Shown here piece after piece: positions 1 through 6,395 of a DNA stretch of 9,925 nt. The stretch is from UBA6770 sp965661115 (GTDB lineage Bacteria > Bacteroidota > Bacteroidia > Flavobacteriales_G > Salibacteraceae). Location: positions 1 through 9,925 of the forward strand of contig CBFICO010000090.1 of the NCBI GenBank assembly GCA_965661115.1, written 5' to 3'. The position numbers and the translations under genes are program-made. The notes below the pieces were generated by a model. That model searched no databases. It was not told the DNA's origin and saw only the letters and a list, made by a program, of their open reading frames with translations. Position 1 is the stretch's first letter. The number at the start of each line of letters is the position of its first letter.

Positions 1-2
1 CG

Positions 3-505
3 TTTGAACACGTATTTAATATACCCAATGGATTCTCTAGTGTACACCAACTTTTGAATGAAGAAGGTATGATATATCACACCAACCCGAGCAATGGCTA
101 CCTCGATCATGGGTTCTATCAAATCAGTCCCACTCTTTACTACGATTATTACAAGAAAAACAAATATTCTATTATTTCAGCTCACGTTCTGGATTTAAGT
201 ATGAGGGGGCAAGTTTACTGTGAACCGTATACANNNNNNNNNNCGATATATACAGAATTAAAGGAACTGACTATCCAATGAATAGGTTAGCAAGAGGTTC
301 TGTAAGTTTCTGTGCACAAAAGCACAAAAACAGTACTATGGGAGAAATCCCTATTCAATCGTACTACTCTCAGTTACATTCGGAGTTTAGGCAAGAGTAT
401 GAGAGTTTATATAAATTTCAATTTAACGTTTTTTCCCTGAAAGATTGGTTGGTGACGTTTATCCCAAGAGGCTTAAAAAGTCGACTGCAGAAATTGTTTT
501 CTTAG
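3..505 (+). CDS. SAM-dependent methyltransferase-like protein, C-terminal part, split by an assembly gap
   Basis: The frame is open from the left edge, so the N-terminus lies outside the window. The first 77 visible residues begin with FEHVFNIPNG, continue with a segment like the LLxxGG loop of class I methyltransferases (HQLLNEEGMIYHTNPS), then LDHGFYQISPTLYYDYY. From memory, a 'HGFYQ(F/I)SP' block follows the Rossmann core in methyltransferase-domain proteins of glycan clusters. After ten N, the continuation is in another frame: the +2 frame is open from 245 (starting DIYRIKG) to the TAG at 503..505, giving 86 more residues including SFCAQKHKNST and IPIQSYY. The Met at 278 is therefore probably internal, and this is one gene. 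The motif I binding the methyl donor is not visible, so the function rests on the C-terminal half only. A sugar- or glycan-modifying role is inferred from the neighbours. The stop abuts the stop of the convergent acyltransferase gene with no base between. Confidence 0.6.
234..243. other. Assembly gap (10 N) inside the methyltransferase-like gene
   Basis: Ten N replace part of the coding sequence. The upstream part is in the frame starting at 3 and the downstream part in the frame starting at 245. For one uninterrupted gene the true gap must leave remainder 2 when divided by 3 (for example 8, 11 or 14), so ten is a placeholder and not a measured length. Confidence 0.9.
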
Positions 506-1120
506 CTAATACCCTGCGGGAACACCAACTGCGGTTACACCGTCGGGTATATCGCGAGTAACTACAGCTCCGGCTCCAATTTTACAATGATTTCCTACAG
601 TTATACCAGGTAGAACAACAGTGTTTGACCCTATAAATGTTTGTGCGCCAATGGAAGAATTTCCTAAAAGTTTTACCCCTGGTGATATTTCACTAAAGTT
701 ACCTATTGAGCAGTCGTGTGCAACAAAGCAATTGTAGTTAATCAATACACCTAACCCTATTTGAACATTAGGTTCTACATAGGATTTAGGTAGGATTATC
801 GTTCCAGGTTCAATTTTGCAGTTGAAAATGGAAATATGCGCAAGTTTGCTTATATGATTTGTTAGGCGTCCACCTAACTGCTCGAATTTAACGGCCAAGT
901 CACGTCTCGTTTTGGGTGTACTTGTACCCAAAATAAATTCCGAATGACCTGCATTAAAATAATCTTGAGCTGCTTCTGTTGAATTTAATACCTTGAAACC
1001 AAATAGTGAAGATTCGGCTTTTGAAGTATCATCGAAAAAAGCAATATTATCCGTAAGCCCGTCTTGATGTAAAGAATCTAAAACTTGTTTTGCAAATCCA
1101 CCCGCACCAATTATAAGCAT
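506..1120 (-). CDS. NeuD/PglD-family sugar O-/N-acyltransferase (left-handed beta-helix)
   Basis: A 204-residue protein with the two-part layout of the NeuD/PglD family. Residues 1-80 form a small Rossmann-like domain opening with MLIIGAGGFAK, which in the family binds the nucleotide sugar. From about residue 95 to the end come imperfect hexapeptide repeats (IGLGVLI, IGNFSEI, IGAQTFI, IGAGAVV) forming a left-handed beta-helix that binds acetyl-CoA. His135 in FVAHDCSIG matches the catalytic base of PglD. The ATG is the only start after an in-frame TAA four codons upstream, so the N-terminus is a few residues shorter than usual. The gene overlaps the end of the aminotransferase by 10 nt (ATGCTTATAA), implying translational coupling. 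The pair resembles VioA/VioB and PglE/PglD, where an amino sugar is made and then N-acetylated, so N-acetylation of the neighbour's product is the best inference. O-acetylation cannot be excluded. Confidence 0.85.
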   Translation of the reverse strand: MLIIGAGGFAKQVLDSLHQDGLTDNIAFFDDTSKAESSLFGFKVLNSTEAAQDYFNAGHSEFILGTSTPKTRRDLAVKFEQLGGRLTNHISKLAHISIFNCKIEPGTIILPKSYVEPNVQIGLGVLINYNCFVAHDCSIGNFSEISPGVKLLGNSSIGAQTFIGSNTVVLPGITVGNHCKIGAGAVVTRDIPDGVTAVGVPAGY

Positions 1121-2187
1121 GCCAAAATTTTATCGCAAATTAGGTCAATTTGCTCGTTTGTAAGATTGTAATGCATTGGAAGGCAAAATATTTTGGATGA
1201 GATTTCAACTGATACTGGGCATTCTGTTTGGTTGTAGAACGGTAATTGATTTAAAGACGGATAAAAATACCTTCTTAGTCCAATTTTTTCTCGGGTTATC
1301 ATTTCAAGAACAGCATTAAACTGGTTTTCATTGGGGATGTATATAGAGCAATAAGCATAGTTGTACTGGCAGTCTTCACTTATTTCTTGAAATTGAATAT
1401 TAGCATTATCCAGAGCATCGCGATATCTTAAAAACTGATGTTTTCTTTTATCAACAATCTTTTGCATATGGGGTAATATGGTCATACCCATTGCGGCATG
1501 TACTTCTGAGTTTTTGCCGTTAATTCCATTTGAGGAAAAAGTTTCAGGACCATTATGACCAAAATTTCTTTGTAGGTGAACCTTATCAAGTACCTCTTGC
1601 TTGGGCGAAAAAACCGCTCCACCCTCAATCGTATGGAATAGCTTGGTTGCGTGAAAGCTGCAAGTGCTGGCATCACCGAAGTTAAAAACCGACACACTCT
1701 TGTATTTCACTCCAAAACAATGAGCAGCATCGTAAATTACCTTGAGTGAATGTTTTTGAGCAATTTCAGCAATTTTATCTATATCACAAGTGTTTCCAAA
1801 AATGTGGGTGGCTATTATTGCGGTGGTTTTGGGGGTTATCTTTTCTTCAATTAGGCTTGGATTAATCGCATAAGTTTTAGGGTCGATATCTACAAAAATC
1901 GGCTTACACTTTTGCCACTCAATAGCTGAACTTGTTGCAACGTAGGTGAAAGGTGTTGTGATTACTTCACCTTCTAATTCCAGTGCTTCTATTGCTAATT
2001 GAATCGCAATGGTTCCGTTGGTCACAAATTTTAATTCGTTTTTAACACCTAGATATTCAGAAACGTTTTTTTCTAGCCTCTGAACTATTGGGCCGTTGTT
2101 GGTTATCCATTCCGCAGACCATATATCATTCAAATAGCGCTGATATTCCTCCATTGGAGGGAAATATGGAATAGTAAATAGATTCAT
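1111..2187 (-). CDS. DegT/DnrJ/EryC1/StrS-family PLP-dependent sugar aminotransferase
   Basis: A 358-residue protein, full length for the family (about 350-390). These enzymes transfer an amino group, usually from glutamate, to a nucleotide-linked keto-sugar in the cytoplasm. Visible landmarks are NGPIVQRLEK near residue 31, FVTNGTIAIQLAI (about 54-66), TTPFTYVATSS (78-88), the PLP-ring Asp153 in VIYDAAHCFG, and the Schiff-base Lys182 in SFHATKLFHTIEGG. GINGKNSEVHAAMG (221-234) is also typical. The overall pattern is closest, from memory, to the VioA/FdtB/QdtB-like branch, which acts on dTDP-4-keto- or 3-keto-6-deoxyhexoses. The substrate cannot be settled from sequence alone. The start overlaps the glycosyltransferase stop by 4 nt (ATGA), and the end overlaps the acyltransferase start by 10 nt, so this is the middle gene of a coupled operon. 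No gene for the preceding 4,6-dehydratase step is certain here, although the SDR at 6392..7321 is a distant candidate. Confidence 0.9.
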   Translation of the reverse strand: MNLFTIPYFPPMEEYQRYLNDIWSAEWITNNGPIVQRLEKNVSEYLGVKNELKFVTNGTIAIQLAIEALELEGEVITTPFTYVATSSAIEWQKCKPIFVDIDPKTYAINPSLIEEKITPKTTAIIATHIFGNTCDIDKIAEIAQKHSLKVIYDAAHCFGVKYKSVSVFNFGDASTCSFHATKLFHTIEGGAVFSPKQEVLDKVHLQRNFGHNGPETFSSNGINGKNSEVHAAMGMTILPHMQKIVDKRKHQFLRYRDALDNANIQFQEISEDCQYNYAYCSIYIPNENQFNAVLEMITREKIGLRRYFYPSLNQLPFYNQTECPVSVEISSKIFCLPMHYNLTNEQIDLICDKILACL

Positions 2188-3398
2188 TTTTTAATTCCAA
2201 CCAGATTCAATCCTTTTAATACAAGTGATCTAGACAATCTTTTTGATTTATACACTGAGTTATCAATTTCAGGATTTTTTCCTCTTTTCACACCAGAAAG
2301 TTCCTGCATGTATTTTTCCGAATCTGGTTGAGCAATGATTTCTTTTAATTTTTCTTTGCTCATGGAATTTAATTGATTAACCAGTTCAGAAATAGGTATA
2401 TCAATGGTAACCTGATCGTTTCCAAATCCATGATGGCGAGCTATTCTCCTATCTAGATTAAAGGTATTGAAACTCTCCTTATTTTGAGGTTTAGCTGTGT
2501 TGTTATTTTGATAGAAAGGCTTGAGGTCGTTTAAAATCTTAGGTACTGCATAAGTTTCAGAACAATGTTCTCTTATTGCTTGAAAATCGTTTACATCATA
2601 TTTATCGTTGCAATAGGAAACAGCTTTAATTACTTGCTCAGGTAACTCATCATAAGAATTGCCTGGGTAAAAAATAGGTTCTCTTCTTAGATTGTGAGGA
2701 ATTAAATCTTTCATCCTGTCTAGAGAAACTAAAGGCATTCCGCAGCACCATGCATAGGCGTTAATTCTACCTTGGCGTTCGCCACCACCAGAGTTCAGTA
2801 ATATTTTGCTCGACTTGTAAAAGTGGGATATTGTTTCTGTATCAAAAGGGTAGGGCTGACGGTAATTTGTTGTAAGCAACGTAAAAAGATCTTTTTCTTT
2901 TTCATCAAACAAATCATCGTATATCTCTCTAACGTTATAGACGTGATCTGTTCGAGTAAAATCTTTATCCGGAATAGTACAAATTAATAGCACTCGATAC
3001 ATATAGCCTTTGTCATAGAGGGATCTAATTACGTTGAAAAAATCAGGTATATTCTTCGATTTCTGTGCTCTTGATACGTGAAGAATATCCCAGAATTTAT
3101 CGTTGTTTGATGGTTTGAAATAAGAAGGAGATAGGCTGTGAACTTGAACATCAATTTTTGGGAATTCACTTTTTGATTGCAATAAGTCAACTACTGTAAA
3201 AACAAAGTCAAAAAGAGGGTTGTGCTTGTAATCGTGATCAAAATAATTTGGATGTAAAGCAATTACCCAATCCTTTTTCAATTTTTCAATCCGTTTGTAC
3301 AAAGTATGGTTTTTGAGAATAACTCTATCTCTTTCAACAGTTGTAAAAACCAGTACGCCTTTACCCGTTTCGTCAGGAATTTTGAGGATGCATGCCAT
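2184..3398 (-). CDS. Atypical GT-B (GT4-like) glycosyltransferase with altered EX7E motif
   Basis: A 404-residue protein, first gene of the leftward operon. Residues 104-145 (WDILHVSRAQKSKNIPDFF, then YRVLLIC) look like the start of the C-terminal nucleotide-sugar-binding domain of GT-B enzymes. Residues 193-225 (FYKSSKILLNSGGGERQGRI followed by AYAWCCGMPLVS) align without gaps to the GT4 signature region 'E-x7-E-A-x-A-C-G-x-P-V-V'. The first Glu is present (Glu207), but Tyr215 stands where the second Glu should be. The N-terminal domain is only about 100 residues, shorter than the usual 150-180. Residues 300-404 are a polar, basic tail outside the fold, ending in Lys-rich sequence. No signal peptide or membrane segment is seen, so it is probably cytoplasmic or peripheral at the inner membrane. 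Context supports glycan assembly. The missing Glu means activity, donor and mechanism are uncertain. Its stop overlaps the aminotransferase start by 4 nt. Confidence 0.65.
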   Translation of the reverse strand: MACILKIPDETGKGVLVFTTVERDRVILKNHTLYKRIEKLKKDWVIALHPNYFDHDYKHNPLFDFVFTVVDLLQSKSEFPKIDVQVHSLSPSYFKPSNNDKFWDILHVSRAQKSKNIPDFFNVIRSLYDKGYMYRVLLICTIPDKDFTRTDHVYNVREIYDDLFDEKEKDLFTLLTTNYRQPYPFDTETISHFYKSSKILLNSGGGERQGRINAYAWCCGMPLVSLDRMKDLIPHNLRREPIFYPGNSYDELPEQVIKAVSYCNDKYDVNDFQAIREHCSETYAVPKILNDLKPFYQNNNTAKPQNKESFNTFNLDRRIARHHGFGNDQVTIDIPISELVNQLNSMSKEKLKEIIAQPDSEKYMQELSGVKRGKNPEIDNSVYKSKRLSRSLVLKGLNLVGIKK

Positions 3399-3536
3399 AG
3401 TTAATAATCAATGGCGAATGTAAGCTATAAATGGAAGTTAAGAAGAAGGAAAATCTTTCAAAATATGTTAGAAAGAAAATTGAAAATGAGCTTTTTTTAA
3501 ATGAAATGGTAGTGTGTAACTGAATAATTTCGTTTT
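3399..3536. promoter_or_regulatory. Divergent intergenic region between glycosyltransferase operon and flippase
   Basis: These 138 bp separate two genes read outward and must hold the promoter of the leftward operon and probably that of the flippase. No perfect TAnnTTTG element is present. On the minus strand a TTTTG (plus 3459..3463) lies 18 bp before TAACTTCC (plus 3433..3440), a degenerate fit to the Bacteroidota TTTG/TAnnTTTG pair. On the plus strand TAATTTCG (3525..3532) differs from the -7 element by one base but lies only 4 nt before the GTG start. Neither site is secure. Confidence 0.35.
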
Positions 3537-5036
3537 GTGAGAAAATTCTTCAAAATAGAGTTGGGTGAAATAGGTCGACAGACCATAAAAGGTAGCGGAT
3601 ATTCATACTTTGGAGTTTTATTGGGGTTTGTTACTACTGCCATTTTGTTTCCCAGACTCCTTACTCTTGGACAAATAGGTGTTACTACCCTGATCATGAC
3701 ATATGCTCAATTTCTATCGATTATGGGGAACTTAGGATTTGGAGCAGCCATTACAAGGTTGTTTCCATATTTTAAGAATTACGAAAATGGACATAATGGA
3801 ATTGTTTTTCTGGCAACTTTAGTGCTATTTGGTGGGTTTGCGGTAAGCGCGGTTATTTATCATTTTCTGTATCCATACATTGTTTCTCAAGACGTCTCAA
3901 ACGAGTTGTTTTTTAGATATTCTTGGATAGTCTTTCCGTTGGGCTTTTTTATTCTGGCATTTAACCTTTTTGATACGTACGCTAGGGCTTTGGGAAATGC
4001 CGTAACAGGAGCATTTATCAAAGAAATACTGCAGCGCTTTTTGTTGCTAGGTAGCGTAGTGTTTTTTGGATATACTTCATTAATTGAGTTTGATGAGTTT
4101 ATTCTTTTATACGCAGGTGCATTCAGTGCTTCTGGTGTGTTTTTGGTAATATATCTGATTATAAAAAACCAATTTGTGCTTACGCCTCGACTAAACTATT
4201 TGCGTAAAGGAATTAGGAGGGTTATGTTCAATGTTAGCCTATACGCCATTTTGCAAGGCTTCGGTAATATTTTAGTACAGCGTATTGATACCGTTATGAT
4301 AAGTTTTTATCTGACGTTAGAAGAAACTGGTGTTTACGGCACAACTTTTTTCTTCGGGCTGCTGATTTTAATGCCTTCTCGTGCCCTAAGCAGAATTTCT
4401 AGTAATGTCTTGGCTCAAGCTTTAAAAGACAAAAATTATGAAAGGGTCAGGTCTATTTATCGCAAGAGTTCAGTTAATCAATATTGGATTGGGGTTTTAG
4501 TTTTTATAGGACTCTGGGGAAATATAGATAACGTCTTCATTATTTTAACAGATAAGTTTAGAATAGGTAAGTATGTAATATTCTTTATTGGACTGTCAAA
4601 TCTGGTTAACACCATCATTGGTGCTAACGTTCAAATTATCCAATTATCAAAATACTACAGGTATTTGGCTTATTTGCTTATTGTTTTTGTGGTATTAATT
4701 GTTGCGACAAACTTTGCCTTTATCCCATTTTTTGGAATTACCGGCGCAGCGATAGCTTCGTTCATTTCTGTACTAATTTACAGTTTAATTAGGTTGATTA
4801 TAGTTTACAGGAAATTTGGTATGCACCCGTTTGAATGGGCGCATGTTCGAATATCAATTGTGGCTTTGGTTAGCTATTCGGTGGCATTGATTGTGCCAGA
4901 AATAAGCATGTTTATAGTGGATATTTTCGTGAGGAGTGCAGTTATACTGGTAGTTTACTTAGCTCTTTCAATCTTATTTAATACCTCGGAAGATTTGAAT
5001 AAGATTATTTCTCAATTAAAATCAAAACTCAACTAA
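3537..5036 (+). CDS. Wzx/MATE-type polysaccharide flippase (lipid-linked oligosaccharide exporter)
   Basis: A 499-residue, strongly hydrophobic inner-membrane protein with about 12-14 predicted membrane segments. Examples are SYFGVLLGFVTTAILF near 23-38, a helix pair around 88-146, and four closely spaced helices after about 375. Membrane segments alternate with short basic loops, as in the polysaccharide biosynthesis/RfbX family of the MOP superfamily. Such proteins flip undecaprenyl-linked oligosaccharide units from the cytoplasmic to the periplasmic face before polymerisation or ligation. Length is typical (420-510). The start is GTG at 3537: an in-frame TAA at 3525 rules out anything upstream, and the next in-frame candidate (TTG at 3561) would remove the charged N-terminal segment. 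No Shine-Dalgarno sequence is evident. Its stop overlaps the stop of convergent nadC by four bases (CTAA). The substrate is presumably the glycan built by the surrounding enzymes. A relative such as a teichoic-acid or exopolysaccharide exporter is possible. Confidence 0.85.
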   Translation: MRKFFKIELGEIGRQTIKGSGYSYFGVLLGFVTTAILFPRLLTLGQIGVTTLIMTYAQFLSIMGNLGFGAAITRLFPYFKNYENGHNGIVFLATLVLFGGFAVSAVIYHFLYPYIVSQDVSNELFFRYSWIVFPLGFFILAFNLFDTYARALGNAVTGAFIKEILQRFLLLGSVVFFGYTSLIEFDEFILLYAGAFSASGVFLVIYLIIKNQFVLTPRLNYLRKGIRRVMFNVSLYAILQGFGNILVQRIDTVMISFYLTLEETGVYGTTFFFGLLILMPSRALSRISSNVLAQALKDKNYERVRSIYRKSSVNQYWIGVLVFIGLWGNIDNVFIILTDKFRIGKYVIFFIGLSNLVNTIIGANVQIIQLSKYYRYLAYLLIVFVVLIVATNFAFIPFFGITGAAIASFISVLIYSLIRLIIVYRKFGMHPFEWAHVRISIVALVSYSVALIVPEISMFIVDIFVRSAVILVVYLALSILFNTSEDLNKIISQLKSKLN

Positions 5037-5896
5037 ACCGCTTTCAAACTCATATCCAAGCTCTCAATCTGGTGAGTTAGCGCACCAACCGAAATAAAAT
5101 CAACTTCGCATTCTGCGTATCCACGAATGGTTTCAGAGGTAATTCCTCCAGAGGATTCGGTTTCCATTCTTTCTCCCACCAATTCAACTCCTTTTCGAGT
5201 ATCCTCGTAGTTAAAGTTGTCAAACATTATTCTGGTTGCTTTTCCGTTTGCAAGAATTTGTTCTACTTCGTTTAAATCTCTTGCCTCAACTTCAACTGGC
5301 AGATTAAGATTGTTTTGCTTAAGGTATTCTGCAGTTGCATTCATAGCATTATCAATTCCGCCAGCATAATCTATATGGTTGTCCTTTAGCATTATCATAT
5401 CGTACAAGCCAAATCGGTGATTAAAACCTCCGCCGTGTCTTACCGCTTGCTTTTCGAAGATCCGCATGCCTGGAGTTGTTTTTCTGGTGTCTAAGATTTT
5501 TGTATTTGTACCCTTAACTAGCCGCACGTATTTGCTGGTTTTTGTCGCAATACCTGACATGCGTTGCAAGTAATTTAGTGCTAATCGTTCGGCTCTTAAA
5601 ATACTTTGCGCATTACCTTCTACAACAAATGCAATATCTCCGTAAGAAATTTTATTTCCATCCTCAAGGCGGAAATCAATGGATAAACTTTTGTCGGTTT
5701 CTTCAAAAACCAATTTTGCCACCTCTAAACCGCTTATAATTCCACTTTCTTTAACCAGCAGTTGTGCTTTACTAATTGCATTTTCCGGAATAGAAGACAT
5801 AGCACTATGATCTCCGTTGCCAATATCTTCCTTAATAGATGCTCTAATATGCTGTCTGATAATACTCTCCAATGCGCGAAGTTTAACGGTGGGCAA
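5033..5896 (-). CDS. nadC: Nicotinate-nucleotide pyrophosphorylase (quinolinate phosphoribosyltransferase)
   Basis: A 287-residue cytoplasmic enzyme converting quinolinate and PRPP to nicotinate mononucleotide, CO2 and pyrophosphate in de novo NAD synthesis. Family signatures are all visible: IKEDIGNGDH (21-30), ERLALNYLQRMSGIAT (103-118), DTRKTTPG (136-143), RHGGGFNHRFGL (153-164), KDNH (171-174), VEVE (201-204), ESSGGI (247-252) and SVGALTH (269-275). Length is normal (about 280-290). The start is uncertain. The longest form begins with TTG at 5896, four codons after an in-frame TAA. A second TTG lies at codon 9 (5872), giving a 279-residue protein that still retains the conserved IKEDIGNGDH segment. 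A promoter-like TACATTTG covers the first TTG, which would favour the second. The gene is convergent with the flippase (4-nt stop overlap) and divergent from rlmH (28 bp). It is housekeeping and probably unrelated to the glycan genes. Confidence 0.96.
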   Translation of the reverse strand: MPTVKLRALESIIRQHIRASIKEDIGNGDHSAMSSIPENAISKAQLLVKESGIISGLEVAKLVFEETDKSLSIDFRLEDGNKISYGDIAFVVEGNAQSILRAERLALNYLQRMSGIATKTSKYVRLVKGTNTKILDTRKTTPGMRIFEKQAVRHGGGFNHRFGLYDMIMLKDNHIDYAGGIDNAMNATAEYLKQNNLNLPVEVEARDLNEVEQILANGKATRIMFDNFNYEDTRKGVELVGERMETESSGGITSETIRGYAECEVDFISVGALTHQIESLDMSLKAV

Positions 5897-5901
5897 ATGT
5901 A
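5894..5901 (-). promoter_or_regulatory. Candidate -7 promoter element (TACATTTG) for nadC
   Basis: On the minus strand TACATTTG matches the Bacteroidota -7 consensus TAnnTTTG exactly. It includes the TTG at 5896 that starts the longest nadC frame. If used, transcription would begin about 5-7 nt further on, inside that frame, and translation would then start at the second TTG (5872). No clear -33 TTTG partner is visible. The motif is short and could occur by chance. Confidence 0.35.
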
Positions 5902-5906
5902 TTCTT

Positions 5907-5914
5907 TACTTTTG
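5907..5914 (+). promoter_or_regulatory. Candidate -7 promoter element (TACTTTTG) for rlmH
   Basis: TACTTTTG is an exact match to the Bacteroidota TAnnTTTG element. Transcription would start near 5920, only a few bases before the rlmH ATG at 5925, so the mRNA would be nearly leaderless. A weak -33 candidate (GTTTAA, 5881..5886) lies about 20 bp upstream, inside the start of nadC. The site lies 5 bp from the opposite-facing nadC candidate. Confidence 0.4.
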
Positions 5915-5924
5915 GCACTAGCCT

Positions 5925-6395
5925 ATGAAAATACGTGTAATTGTTGTCGGAAAAACTTCTGAGAAGTACGTTCAAGAAGGGATTAAAGAATATGAAAAAC
6001 GTTTGAAGCGCTTTATAAATTATTCTATTGAAGAGATTCCTGATGTTGCTAACCGAGGAAAAACAACAGAAAAGGAGCTAAAGGAAAAAGAGGGGGATTT
6101 GATTCTTAAAAAGCTTAAACCAAATGAATATGTAGTGCTTTTTGACGACAAGGGAAATGAGTTGTCTAGCCCTGGGCTTAACCAATGGTTTGAAAAAAAA
6201 GCACTTTCCGGAAATTCATCAATTAGCTTTGTGGTTGGTGGGGCTTACGGGTTTTCTGATGAAGTTTATGAACGGGCAAACGAAAAACTGAGCCTTTCTA
6301 AACTCACTTTCAATCACCAAATGGTACGCTTAATTATAACGGAACAGGTTTATCGTGCTTTTTCAATCAAACACGGCTTACCTTATCATCACTAA
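5925..6395 (+). CDS. rlmH: 23S rRNA (pseudouridine1915-N3)-methyltransferase RlmH
   Basis: A 156-residue SPOUT-class methyltransferase that uses S-adenosylmethionine to methylate N3 of pseudouridine 1915 in helix 69 of 23S rRNA on assembled ribosomes. Length matches the family (about 155-159). Visible signatures are MKIRVIVVGKT at the N-terminus, EYEKRL (22-27), KEKEGDLIL (53-61), VVGGAYGFSDEV (103-114), the knotted cofactor-binding region LSKLTFNHQMVRL (124-136) with TEQVYRA (139-145), and the terminal PYHH (153-156). The ATG at 5925 starts the conserved N-terminus and needs no adjustment. It is divergent from nadC, and its TAA overlaps the TAG of the convergent SDR gene by four bases. Expression probably comes from the TAnnTTTG element just upstream. 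Confidence 0.97.
   Translation: MKIRVIVVGKTSEKYVQEGIKEYEKRLKRFINYSIEEIPDVANRGKTTEKELKEKEGDLILKKLKPNEYVVLFDDKGNELSSPGLNQWFEKKALSGNSSISFVVGGAYGFSDEVYERANEKLSLSKLTFNHQMVRLIITEQVYRAFSIKHGLPYHH

Noticed and set aside
1482..1697. Minus-strand 71-codon open frame
   Set aside because: It lies wholly inside the aminotransferase gene on the same strand in another frame and has no recognisable motif.
3454..3476. Possible hairpin TCTTTC/GAAAGA with an 11-base loop
   Set aside because: Six AT-rich pairs with a large loop, no following T-run on either strand at the right place, and located between divergent genes where no terminator is expected.
3497..3697. Minus-strand 66-codon open frame over the flippase start
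   Set aside because: It overlaps the flippase coding region in antisense and shows no family resemblance.
5542..5962. Two plus-strand short open frames (5542..5739 and 5762..5962)
   Set aside because: Both are antisense to nadC, whose conserved motifs span the region; the second also runs into the rlmH start.
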